Assembly (NCBI GenBank): GCA_039704465.1
Contig: JASFAU010000008.1
Coordinates: 1,240,001-1,304,000 of the forward strand
Source: Plasmodiophora brassicae
Taxonomy: Eukaryota > Endomyxa > Phytomyxea > Plasmodiophorida > Plasmodiophoridae
DNA length: 64,000 nucleotides
Direction of reading: 5' to 3'
A model generated the notes under the pieces. The model saw only the letters and a list, made by a program, of their open reading frames with translations. It did no database searches and was not told the DNA's origin. Of this stretch, positions 47,950-57,179 are shown one piece after another (the stretch's first letter is position 1; each line of letters starts with the position of its first letter). The position numbers and the translations under genes are program-made.

Positions 47950-48599
47950 ACTCGCACGTCGACCCCCTCGACGAACCTGACACTGGCGCCCCCTGCCCAG
48001 TACGTACGAATCACATCGCTCTAACTGGCTGCCAAACACGACCATGAATCGGTGGCACGATCGACAGCAAACGTATGCGACGCCTGCAATAGCCAATTCC
48101 ACTCTCCATCCGCGGTTCGATTGGTTCTGCAATTAGGCGCGCGCGCGCAAACGTCTTCGACGGCTCCATAGCTATCGACATCGATGTCCAACGTACGCCC
48201 TTTCTTAGCCTTCCCCAATGCTGCTGTACGTGTATAGCGCCCAGATTCTCCTTCAAGGTCGGCTATGCAGAAAGTGCCACGTCTGCTACAAGGAAAATGG
48301 TGCCCAAACGACGTTGCCAGCGGGTAGGAAATGTGTTTGGGGCGTACAAATGCGCCAATTGACTCTGCTTCCGTCTACCGAGTTCCTCCCGGAACGATGG
48401 CCATTATCTGTGCGATCACGTTCCACTATCTGCAGTGGAAGTTCGGCTGTCCCCAGTTCATCGCCGAGCTTGTCCAACTTGCTGTCCACCTGCGTCTGCA
48501 GCCCGTCACTGTGGTTGATCCATCGTCATCCGAAGTCGGCCACCATTGGTGGACGACGTCGGGAACGCGATCCGCATCTGATCCGCGTCCGCTACGCTT

Positions 48600-49050
48600 C
48601 ACGAACAGGTTTCATGGCCCGGTTGACGTCCTCCTTCTTCACCGGACCGACTTGCGAAGAGCGGCGGGCAGAGAAGCGGTTGGCCGCCTTCCGCACCTTG
48701 CCCTTCTTGAACGTGTCCCGCTCTGGACCTGTTCAGGATGTCGGTATGCGCGAAACGGACGGGTGCCACAAGCAAACGATCCGGGTTTGTCGCCAATTCC
48801 TCCGGCTGCAAGACGCGATGCTCCTCGATTCTCGCGTTCAGCGCCGCACCGCAAGCGGGATCGGGGCCGGCGTTGCTCGTGGCGCCCGTCCGTTTCGCCC
48901 ACACTGGTACCCTGAACGCATCCGCGCAGGCCATGTACGTTCGAGAAGGGCAAGGTGCAGAAGGCAATGCACCGCTGCTCTGCCCGGCGCTATTCCCGAG
49001 TACGATCCTGTGAAGAAGGAGGACGTCAAGCAGGCCTTGAAAGCGTACGT
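48600..49050. repeat. Inverted duplication of a gene fragment
   Basis: The segments 48600-48770 and 48890-49050 are diverged reverse complements. The minus strand of the left arm reads TFKKGKVRKAANRFSARR and ends VNRAMKPVREA at a stop; the plus strand of the right arm reads TFEKGKVQKAMHRCSARR but then loses frame by one base. The centre, on the minus strand, reads ARIEEHRVLQPEELATNPDR. The parent protein is not recognised. The arrangement looks like a rearranged pseudogene. Confidence 0.6.
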
Positions 49051-49384
49051 ACCCGCTTCTGTCGGTCCGCGCCAGTCGCTGCGGTCGTCCAATTCACCAA
49101 CGGTCGCAAGGCGATGTCGGCACAGGTCCACACCGCTGTCAAGCGCATCCTGGACGCGTGGCCTCATTCAGGTTCCCCGGATGCGTAGCAGCGTTGCCCC
49201 CCGTATACATGGAAATTCAATCATTGGATTCATGCGGTTTACTGACGACATCCACAGTCAGCACCTGTAAGCAGTCGGCCCTCGAGGTATATATACTGGC
49301 GCCGTGCATGAAATTCTCGTCACGCCAATGAGGCACTGCAGGTTGTTCATCATGGCTTCCGCCATGCTGGCCGATTAATCCCTG

Positions 49385-49460
49385 ACGTGGATGGCGATTC
49401 ATGCCGATTAATACCTGGGATGGACGGCGATTCATGCCGATTAATTCCTGGGATCATGGC
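49385..49460. repeat. 33-bp minisatellite, about two units
   Basis: Units of the form GATGGACGGCGATTCATGCC plus GATTAATACCTGG repeat here, with a diverged extra unit at the left. It is the shorter partner of the tract at 56048-56185. Confidence 0.75.
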
Positions 49461-49627
49461 GATACGAGAGAATAATCTCGTTGACGGCTTCTTCCAGACA
49501 GTGGGACCGGTACGCGTACCGGTCCCGGTCCCATACTGGTTTCCAGACTATTTAGCGCAAGTCACAGGACACGTATTATCAAGCAAGACGCCCCAATTCC
49601 ATCAGTATACCGGTCAAAGAATTCAAC

Positions 49628-50032
49628 ATGGCCATGTCGAAGAACCATAAGATCATCATTGCCGTTGTCGTGTCGGTGCTCGTCTTAACCGGTCTCGCTG
49701 TCGGCCTGTACTTCGCGTTGCGGCCGAACCCCGCGGTCGAGGAGCTCAAGGACATTGTGCAACGCGCGAAGAACACCCCCAAGGATGACGCGAAAGCACA
49801 AGAAACGATTTTGAAGGACCTGTTGGAGTGGGTGAAGAAGTACGGGATAAAAATTGAAAGTATGTCCAAGAAGGATCAGAGGACGATCGGCGAGCTCAGA
49901 GACGAGTTGAATTCTGTCTACGAGGGACATGCGCGCGGAGCTCATGTACAATTTGGTCAGCATCAGAATACGGACGCCGCGCCCGTGATGCAGAACGGTG
50001 CAGACGGCCAGCATGAGGGGACTGCCTTCTAA
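49628..50032 (+). CDS. Small single-pass membrane protein, paralogue A
   Basis: The frame encodes 134 aa. A short basic N-terminus (MAMSKNHK) precedes one membrane helix (IIIAVVVSVLVLTGLAVGLY). The remainder is a charged helical region (AVEELKDIVQRAKNTPKDDA) and a His/Gly/Gln-rich tail. It may be a signal anchor with the helical part outside the cell. It is paired with the copy at 56360; most differences between the two change an amino acid. It begins about 170 bp after the 33-bp repeat. Function unknown. Confidence 0.75.
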   Translation: MAMSKNHKIIIAVVVSVLVLTGLAVGLYFALRPNPAVEELKDIVQRAKNTPKDDAKAQETILKDLLEWVKKYGIKIESMSKKDQRTIGELRDELNSVYEGHARGAHVQFGQHQNTDAAPVMQNGADGQHEGTAF

Positions 50033-50509
50033 CGGAGCCAGTGATGGGATAAACCAGGAAACCGGCTTGACGTGTTAACGAACCAACCAATATTGGTCGC
50101 TGCATGCAGGCCTAGGCAGGATATCGAATGTCGCCGTCTGCATGCATCAGGACGTCGCGCGCGCAGCCCGCCCTCGTCCATGCTTGCCATCGAGCCTGAT
50201 GTAATCTTCTTCTTCCACCCAGGCGCAACGGAGATCACTGGCGTTTGTGCCTTGATCAACCAATGCCTGCGCACGTCAGCTTGTTCACACTCGGAACTGA
50301 GCGTGCGACACGGCGCCCAGCAATGGCGAAGGTTTGAACCCCGTTCTTTGTTGGCGTGCTCCATGGTATGCGTCTTTTTGTCCTGGTGAGGCGGTGCCAC
50401 CCTGGAGCAGGCGCCGCTGTTAGTGTCGACGCTTGTGACAGCCTTCCGTCGGTCATTGACGTCATCCGGGCGGGGGGCGTCTGACGGCCACCCCAGATTT
50501 GGATGTCCT

Positions 50510-50735
50510 TGCGTCCCATACGCGGACGTCGCCTGCTCATCGGTTCGGGTGTCGCCCTTCTTGTCGCCGTCGTCCTCGACATCGGGTACCAGTACTGCTA
50601 CCTGCTCGGCTTCCCGTCTGCCGACATGTGATACTACGTTGCTGGGGACCTGGGCGGCACCTACTGCCGCCTGATCCTCGTGCAGGTCGGGATCATACGG
50701 TCCCCACATTGGTTCCCTGCGACAGGAACCTAACC
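50510..50735 (+). pseudogene. Broken 5' end of a glucokinase gene
   Basis: The sequence matches exon 1 of the intact glucokinase gene at 57180: the signal-anchor segment (LLIGSGVALLVAVVL) and AGDLGGTYCR are readable. A CGA codon of the intact copy is TGA here (near 50629), giving an in-frame stop between the anchor and the DLGGT motif. Downstream exons are absent because the duplication ends in intron 1. Confidence 0.8.
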
Positions 50736-50750
50736 ACATTGTGGTCGACG

Positions 50751-51973
50751 TACGTACAGGCCGTCTCTGGGCCCGAAGCCTTTACTGGGAGTCGCGACCA
50801 ACTGGTCACGCGTCTTGCAATGCTCGCCCTGTCTGCGTTGCTCGTCAGGCCTTGTCCGCCGTGGTGCAGGCGCAGGTGGGGGCGACGTAGGCGCAGGTGG
50901 GGGCGACGTAGGCGCCCTCGATCGGCGACAGGCGTCACGCCTGCACGGATTGCAGAGAACGCCGATGTCCGGCGCCGGCTGACGCCAGGAAGATCTGGAG
51001 GTCCTGTGTACGCGCGTACCCACCTCTTCTGCTTCTATTGATCGGCCCAGGTTGTGGCGATACTCCGGCAGGGATGGTGGCGGATCGCATGTCGGCTAGC
51101 GGCTCGGGAGCTGCCCCCCCCCCCCGCCGCCCTCCTGGACGGCCTGCAGGGCAGACAGGCGTCGCTCGAGATCATGCCGACTGGGAGCTCGGTGTCATCC
51201 TTGGTTGGTCGGCCCGCCATCGACGTGGTGCAGGGCAGGGGCGCACGCGACCGATTGCAGCAAACGGCAGACGGCCAGATCGCCGCCTGAGCTGAGGAGC
51301 AGGTCCGCGCGACGGTGGACCCCAACCTCCCCTCCCCCACGCCTAGGCACGACGACTGCCGGCGCCCTGCTGGTCATCATGCTGGACGGGAGACGGCATG
51401 CGACGGCAGGTGTGCCCTGTCCAGCACTCTCAGGACATCCAAACTGTTGATACGAGGTTCCAGGATCTGAACAAATAACGTTGTTAGACGCGGTCTTCAC
51501 ACGAGACTCCACCCAACCTGCAGCAGTGACACATATTGGCATTCCTCTATCACACCCTTCGTTGACGCTCCTGGAGGGCAACATGCTGGCCGACCGGCGT
51601 CATCAGCCTGCTCCTGAACGACTTCGGGCACATGTTCAGGGACGACGGTCCTGGTAACTGGGCGGCTGGTGAACTCGTCGCTTGGAAAACGTTGTTCTTC
51701 AGCGTAACCGATGCACACGACAACGATGATAGTGGCCGGACAAGCCGTGCGTCACGCGCCGGTGTACCCCCTCTTAACAGGGGAGACACTGAACACCTCC
51801 CAGCTTGCAGATCGCATGAACGCAAACGAAACCACATCGCAGGCATTCTGACCGTTATAAACTGCCGCGTGATGGAGGCTGACGATGTATACCAAGCTCC
51901 GTTGTCGCCCTGCTGCGTCCCCTGGCACCAGGACACATAGAGCTGGATCTCCTCTAGGTGAACCGGCCTTGGT
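50751..51973. other. No supported gene
   Basis: This stretch has a short direct repeat (GCAGGTGGGGGCGACGTAGG near 50874 and 50894), a run of 12 C at 51117-51128 and only low-quality frames on both strands. It lies between the left duplicated block and the flagellar pseudogene. Confidence 0.4.
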
Positions 51974-53570
51974 TTATTTCTTGGGTTCCCCGTGGAGGTA
52001 GTAGACCCAGGGCGGTACAGTGGCCTGGTCGGCGCCGCCCGTGCGTGTAACGACCAGCTTGCCGTTCGTGGGCTGGGCCACTGGAACCCGACCTGTATGC
52101 TGACCTCCTTCTTCGTATCGACCGTTTCGCCCTTCTTCCCGATCGTGAACGCCGGATTGTCCACCGTGTAGACGAACTCGCTGCGCTGGCCAAACACGTT
52201 CCTGAACCGGACGGCCTGCGAGGCCCCCGCTGTGATGCTGATGGGGCCCTCCGGTCGTGGCACCGAGCAGTGCCCGTGCAGAGCGCATCGGTACTCGCCG
52301 GCATCCGTCGACGTCACCTTCAGCTCATCGCGGACGTCGTTCAGGCCGGACGGGTCGAACAGGACCGTCACCTGGCACTCGACACCGGTGTCGCCGTTCG
52401 CGTCTGCGCCGGCGCACGTGACCTTCTTGTCCCCGACCACCTCCAGGTCACGGCAGTCAGGCACCCATATCGAAACCTAGGCGGTTACCAACCTGGAACG
52501 CTTGACCACCGACGAACGAACACTCGTAAGTGGTCGGCTTCTTCGACCACGACAGGAACCGGAAGCGCAGGGTGCAGGTCGCCCCGAGGTACGCGTCGAA
52601 CCTCAGCGACGCATCGACGGCGGCCGCGCACGCCTGCAACTCGAGCTCGTACGGGAAGTCGCCCAGCTCGGCGGACGATAGCGTCAGGCGGACGCGCTGT
52701 AGCCCGGCGGCATGGCGCGCCACGACCAACGGCCGGTACGCGATCGAGACGAGCGTCTCCCGTCGCGCCGTCAGCCGTATGGGCAGACCGCGAACGTCGA
52801 CATCGGGCGACTCGCACGAGAACGACGTCAGCGTGCAATCGCGACCCAGCCTGTTGTCCAGCGGCACGCTCGTCAGCGCGCGCTGACGCACCGGCGACTG
52901 CAGGGCGATGCGATCGATGATGCCGGCGTCGGTGACGACGATCGTCAGACGGTGCACGAGGTATTCGCCTGTGGGGCCCACGCGCGTCACATGATCGTTC
53001 AACGGACGTCCACGCACGCATCGTGTGTGTGCCGCCCACCGTTGTCGTCGTTGACGAACTTGACGAGGGCGACCGTCGTGCCGGGACGGTACGCGTAGAT
53101 CTGGAGGCGCACGTCGCGCGACACGCCCCCGGGGACGCCGACCGAGTCGCCGGCTGTGATCGACACGGTGTCGTCGGGCGGCGACTCGCGCTGGATGTCG
53201 ATGCGGAACCGCTGCGGGTCGTGCAGCCAGTTGCGGACGGGCAACGTGTGGGTCGACGCGCACTTGGCCCGCACCTGGCACGCACCGTCCGATTCCAGCG
53301 CCGGCGCCTGCGTCCGACCCTGCAGCCGGTAGGACAGGGCCGACCCGGTCGGCAGCGCCATGAAGAGCGTCCCTCGGTGCAGGTCGGCGGCCGTGGTCAG
53401 CGGCGCGTACACGACGGCCAGGTTGCAGGTGGCACCGGCGGGCACTCCAGGTCGGGGGCGGACCACGCCCCGTCGCTGATCACCGGATGCAGCTGCCACG
53501 TCGACGTCGACGTGTTCGTGATCGGCACCTGCACGGTCTGCGACCCACGTACGGTGGCGTCGAACGCCAG
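51974..53570 (-). pseudogene. C-terminal fragment of a CFAP47/HYDIN-like flagellar protein
   Basis: On the minus strand, Ig-like MSP/ASH-type modules can be read: GSQTVQVPITNTSTSTWQLH, GATCNLAVVYAP, LGATCTLRFRFLSWSKKPT, and ECQVTVLFDPSGL, ending PPWVYYLHGEPKK at 51974. The final W-x-YYL-x-G ending resembles CFAP47 proteins, which sit on the axonemal central pair. The fragment is cut at 53570, where the duplicated block begins. The frame shifts by one base near 53450 and again near 52078, neither explicable by an intron. No start codon is associated. It is therefore a decayed fragment, although an assembly error at either point would weaken that. Confidence 0.7.
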
Positions 53571-54109
53571 GACGGGTGCCACAAGCAAACGATCCGGGTT
53601 TGTCGCCAATTTCTCCGGCTGCAAGACGCGATGCTCCTCGATCCTCGCGTTCGGTGCCGCACCGCAAGCGGGATCGGGGCCGGCGTTGCTGGTGACGCCC
53701 GTCCGTTTCTCCGACACTGGTACCCTGAACGCGTCCGCGCAGGCCATGTACGTTCGAGAAGGGCAAGGTGCAGAAGGCAATGCACCGCTGCTCTGCCCGG
53801 CGCTATTCCCGAGTACGATCCTGTGAAGAAGGATGACGTCAAGCGGGCCTTGAAAGCGTACCCGCTTCTGTCGGTCCGCGCCAGTCGCTGCGGTCGTCCA
53901 ACTCACCAACGGGGCGCAAGGCGATGTCGGCACAGGTCCACACTGCTGTCAAGCGCGTCCTGGACGCGTGGCCTCGGCTCGACGCCGCACTTAAGCTTGA
54001 ATAATGCATTCATGCAGGTCCCCCGACGCCCAGCAGCGTTGCCCACCGTATACATCGTGATTCACTCATTGGATTCATGCGGTTTACTGACGACATCCAC
54101 AGTCAGCAC
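53571..54109. repeat. Duplicated block, right copy, first part
   Basis: This matches 48758-49262. In the minus direction its open frame (ARIEEHRVLQPEKLATNPDR) continues directly into the flagellar fragment, forming a chimeric ORF across the junction. The match stops at CAGTCAGCAC, where unrelated sequence begins. Confidence 0.8.
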
Positions 54110-54206
54110 GAGACCCACAAGAAATTGTTGTACAAGCGCAACATCACTTGGTCTCCTCATATGACCAAGTGATGTTGCGCTTGTACAACAATTTCTTGTG
54201 GGTCTC
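54110..54206. repeat. Perfect palindrome, 44-bp arms
   Basis: The left arm 54110-54153 and right arm 54163-54206 are exact reverse complements with a 9-nt loop (TCCTCATAT). Each arm begins or ends with GAGACCCACAAGAAATTG or its complement. The right arm lies inside the gag-like frame. Confidence 0.95.
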
Positions 54207-54761
54207 GTATACAGTCTTAGCCTTGTCCCGGAACGCGTTGTCCAAGAACACGCTCCACTGCGCGGGCCCAACATTGGACCTGCGCATGGTGTCCTCAAAC
54301 GAGTCAAACCAGCCGGCGCACTGGTTTCGCTGGCCCGTGTACTTTGTGATCTCTGTCCGTAGGCCCAGGTCCTTCGGCTTGACCTCAGGCGCTCTCATGG
54401 TTATCACCTCCTGTTCTCCTCCTGAACCACTTGCACTACCCCTTTGCTCTGTCTCGAGAAAGAACTTCCTCCAGTCCCCGTTCAGGCGCTCATCGCTGAC
54501 AACAGTCGCCACTAGGACCTCCATGATCATGTCCCTGTCGTCGATGCCCAGCTTCCTCACCACCTTTGTCCAGTTGGCCTTGCATGCCTTCAGGATGTTG
54601 ACGCTGCGGATCACGGTCTTTAGTAGACCCACGTCGCGGTGCTCAGGCCCTACAGGGTCAGTGATGTAATCCTTCACAAACGATTCTCCAACTTCCTCGA
54701 GCATCATCCAAACGCTCTTCCTCGGTCCTTGCCCGACACCCGCTCCTTGTTCACCCGACAT
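54144..54761 (-). pseudogene. Gag-like remnant of an LTR retrotransposon
   Basis: The 205-codon frame resembles the capsid region of Ty1/Ty3-type Gag: KYTGQRNQCAGWFDSFEDTM, then QWSVFLDNAFRDKAKTVYE, with the usual aromatic-G..W..F pattern and an alanine/aromatic helix after it. There is no zinc knuckle. The frame ends within the palindrome, so the C-terminal half of Gag and all of Pol are missing. Confidence 0.6.
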
Positions 54762-54919
54762 GGCCTTGAGACTCTGGGACTCTTAATCACTCAGAACCGA
54801 GTTGAAATGAGAATGAATTGTTTATCGATTGCCCGAGGGCTGACACCCATGCCCTCGCACAGCTTCGGAACCTTCCGAGGAACACAGCGCTTACGCAACC
54901 GTCGAACGTTCCAAACGTT

Positions 54920-54929
54920 CCCGAAATAG
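54920..54929 (-). promoter_or_regulatory. CTATTTCGGG element upstream of gag-like frame
   Basis: The minus strand reads CTATTTCGGG, 159 bp before the gag-like ATG at 54761. Confidence 0.3.
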
Positions 54930-55610
54930 ACCGAGAGTTCGATTCGAACCTTCCCCTGATGGCCTGGAGAACTTGCTGGTGACAACACTTTCCTGACTGA
55001 ACTTGATGACGATCGTCGACAACCGAGGTGACGTGGTCGCCAGCATGGCCCCGTCGACCCTGCCGCTCATAGTCCTCGGCTGCTTGTAGATGCTCCCCAT
55101 CAGAAGCAGCAGGAACCGACCTGGCCAGGTCGGTTCCTGCTCCTTCTCCTCGTCCAACAGAACACGCGGAACCTCGTCGAGTCTATACCGGACACCATCA
55201 CCAGAATGATCGTCATTAATCGGCAAGTTGTGGGCGGCGCCTTGATACTTTCCGCCTGTGCGAACGGCAAATTTGGAGTATCAAGAGCAGACTCATCCAG
55301 CCCTACGCGACCAGAGGAATCGCAGGGTTCTCTGGCACTGGCGAGCCTCCTGAAATCTTCACGTCTTGGAGGCAAGGTGGCTTCCGCCGAGCACTTGAAT
55401 GATATCTACAAATTACATGACATCAGAAAAGAGGTTGTGCATGGTGCATGGGACTATAATTCGAGATTGGCTGGTTCTCCAAACCCGGCTTCTGGAATAA
55501 GTTGGACATCGAGGTTTGGGAAGTGGACGTGGGTACCCGTTTGTCTTTCGACTTAACCACTTGAATATGGTTGTGCGGCGCGCGACTCGATGTGGTATTG
55601 CAGATTCCCG

Positions 55611-55716
55611 CGACACATCATGCTGTGACACGATCCAACTCGACCTGTTGGCATGGCCGCCTCCACATCATGGATAGGTCCAGTTGGATCGTGTCGCAGG
55701 ATGATGCGTCGTGTCG
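55611..55716. repeat. Imperfect hairpin
   Basis: GTGACACGATCCAACT at 55625-55640 pairs with AGTTGGATCGTGTCGC in 55682-55697, and GACACATCATG further out pairs imperfectly with a GATGATGCGTCGTGTC stretch. It lies near the right end of the insertion. Confidence 0.6.
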
Positions 55717-56047
55717 AACAAACAGGTACAGCCGCTTGTTCGACAACACATTGACGTCGGAGATCGTCCACAGCGCGTTGCATCGTCTCCGCCGACGTAA
55801 CAGCGACACGCGTCGATGACCTCGATATGGATATAACAGGCAGCTCAACAACGTCAACGTGGGAAAGATGCTGAATTCCGTGCGATACATTCCAACAACC
55901 CGTTTCGGCCATTGGCCCAAATACTGGTCGCTTCCTCAACAGCGTGCATATTCAGCCCTCGAGGTATACTGGCGCCGTGCTTGAAATTCTGGTCACGCCA
56001 ATGACGCACTGGTCGTTCATCGTGGCTTCCGCCATGCCTGCCGATTA

Positions 56048-56185
56048 ATACTTGGGATGGATGGCGACCAATGCCGATTAATACCTGGGATGGATGGCGA
56101 TCAATGCCGATTAATACCTGGGATGGATGGCGATCAATGCCGATTAATACCTGGGATGGATGGCGATCAATGCCGATTAATTCCT
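56048..56185. repeat. 33-bp minisatellite, about four units
   Basis: Units of 33 bp (GGGATGGATGGCGATCAATG then CCGATTAATACCT) repeat at least four times. One frame reads them as an 11-residue repeat (MDGDQCRLIPG), open into the following 135 bp. The left duplicated block has only about two units. Confidence 0.9.
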
Positions 56186-56359
56186 GGGATCATGGCGATA
56201 CGAGAGAATAATCTCGTTGACGGCTTCTTCCAGACAGTGGGACCGGTACGCGTACCGGTCCCATACTGGTTTCCAGACTATTTAGCGCAAGTCACAGGAC
56301 GCGTATTATCAAGCAACACGCCCTAATTCCATCAGTATACCGGTCAAAGACTTCAATAT

Positions 56360-56764
56360 ATGGCCATGTCGAAGAACCATAAGATCATCGTTGCCATTGT
56401 CGTGTCGGTGCTCGTCTTAACCGGTCTCGCTGTCGGCCTGTACTTCGCGTTGCGGCCGAACCCCGCGGTCGAGGAGCTCAGGGACATTGTGGAACGCGCG
56501 AAGAAGACCCCCAAGGATGACGCGAAAGCGCAGGAAGCGATTGTGAAGGACCTGTTGGGGTGGGCGAAGAAGTACGCGGACAAATTGGAGAATATGTCCA
56601 AGAAGGATCAGAGGAAGATCGGCGAGCTCAGAGACGAGTTGAATTCTGTCTACGAGGGACATGCGCGCGGAGCTCATGTACAAATTGGGCAGCATCAGAA
56701 TATGGACGCCGCGCCCGTGATGCAGAACGGTGCAGACGGCCAGCATGAGGGGACTGCCTTCTAA
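56360..56764 (+). CDS. Small single-pass membrane protein, paralogue B
   Basis: The frame encodes 134 aa, the same length as paralogue A. The membrane helix (IIVAIVVSVLVLTGLAVGLY) and the tail are nearly unchanged, while the helical region after it differs at many positions (AVEELRDIVERAKKTPKDDA; WAKKYADKLENMSKK). I count about 16 codons with amino-acid changes against 4 with silent changes. The TATGGCCATG context at the start differs slightly from paralogue A. The gene lies 415 bp upstream of the glucokinase gene on the same strand. Confidence 0.75.
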   Translation: MAMSKNHKIIVAIVVSVLVLTGLAVGLYFALRPNPAVEELRDIVERAKKTPKDDAKAQEAIVKDLLGWAKKYADKLENMSKKDQRKIGELRDELNSVYEGHARGAHVQIGQHQNMDAAPVMQNGADGQHEGTAF

Positions 56765-57179
56765 CGGAGCCAGTGATGGGATAAACCAGTAAACCGGCTT
56801 GACGCCAAACCAATATTATTGGTCGCTGCAGGCCTTGGCAGGATATCAATGTCGCCGCCTGCATGAATCAGCACGTCGCGCTGCCCGCCCTCGTCCATTC
56901 TTGCCATCGAGCCTGATGTTCCGCTTCTGCTTCCATCCAGGCGGGACGGATATCACTGGCGTTTGTGCCTTGATCAATCAATGCCTGCGCACGCCAGCTT
57001 GATCACATTCGGAACTGAGCGGGCGACACGGCGCGTGCTCCATGGTATGCGTCTTTTTGTCCTGGTGAGGCGGTGCCACCCTGGAGCAGGCGCTGTTAGT
57101 GTCGACGCTTGTGACGGCCTCCCGTCGGTCATTGACGTCATCCGGGCGGGGGGGCGTCTGACGGCCACCCCCGATTTGG

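Larger units (their letters stand above)
48758..50750. repeat. Duplicated block, left copy
   Basis: Starting at GACGGGTGCCACAAGC, this block is about 90-95% identical to 53571-54109 plus 55951-57430. It holds the centre and right arm of the inverted fragment, a short 33-bp repeat tract, a small membrane-protein gene and the broken 5' end of a glucokinase gene. Confidence 0.85.
54110..55950 (-). mobile_element. Retroelement insertion splitting the duplicated block
   Basis: About 1.84 kb here has no counterpart in the left duplicated block, where CAGTCAGCAC continues directly towards CCCTCGAGGTAT. The insert contains a gag-like frame on the minus strand, a terminal palindrome, a CTATTTCGGG element upstream of the gag and a second imperfect hairpin. 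No reverse transcriptase, integrase or clear pair of long terminal repeats is seen, so it is a truncated or solo remnant. Confidence 0.65.

Noticed and set aside
54144..54761. Intact retrotransposon
   Set aside because: No reverse transcriptase, integrase, protease or paired LTRs are present in the 1.84-kb insert.
54935..54975. tRNA T-loop-like GGTTCGAATC on the minus strand
   Set aside because: No anticodon or acceptor stem was found; it lies in the retroelement remnant.
56048..56185. CRISPR-like array
   Set aside because: The 33-bp units are contiguous with no unique spacers, so it is a minisatellite; the same holds for 60639-60760.
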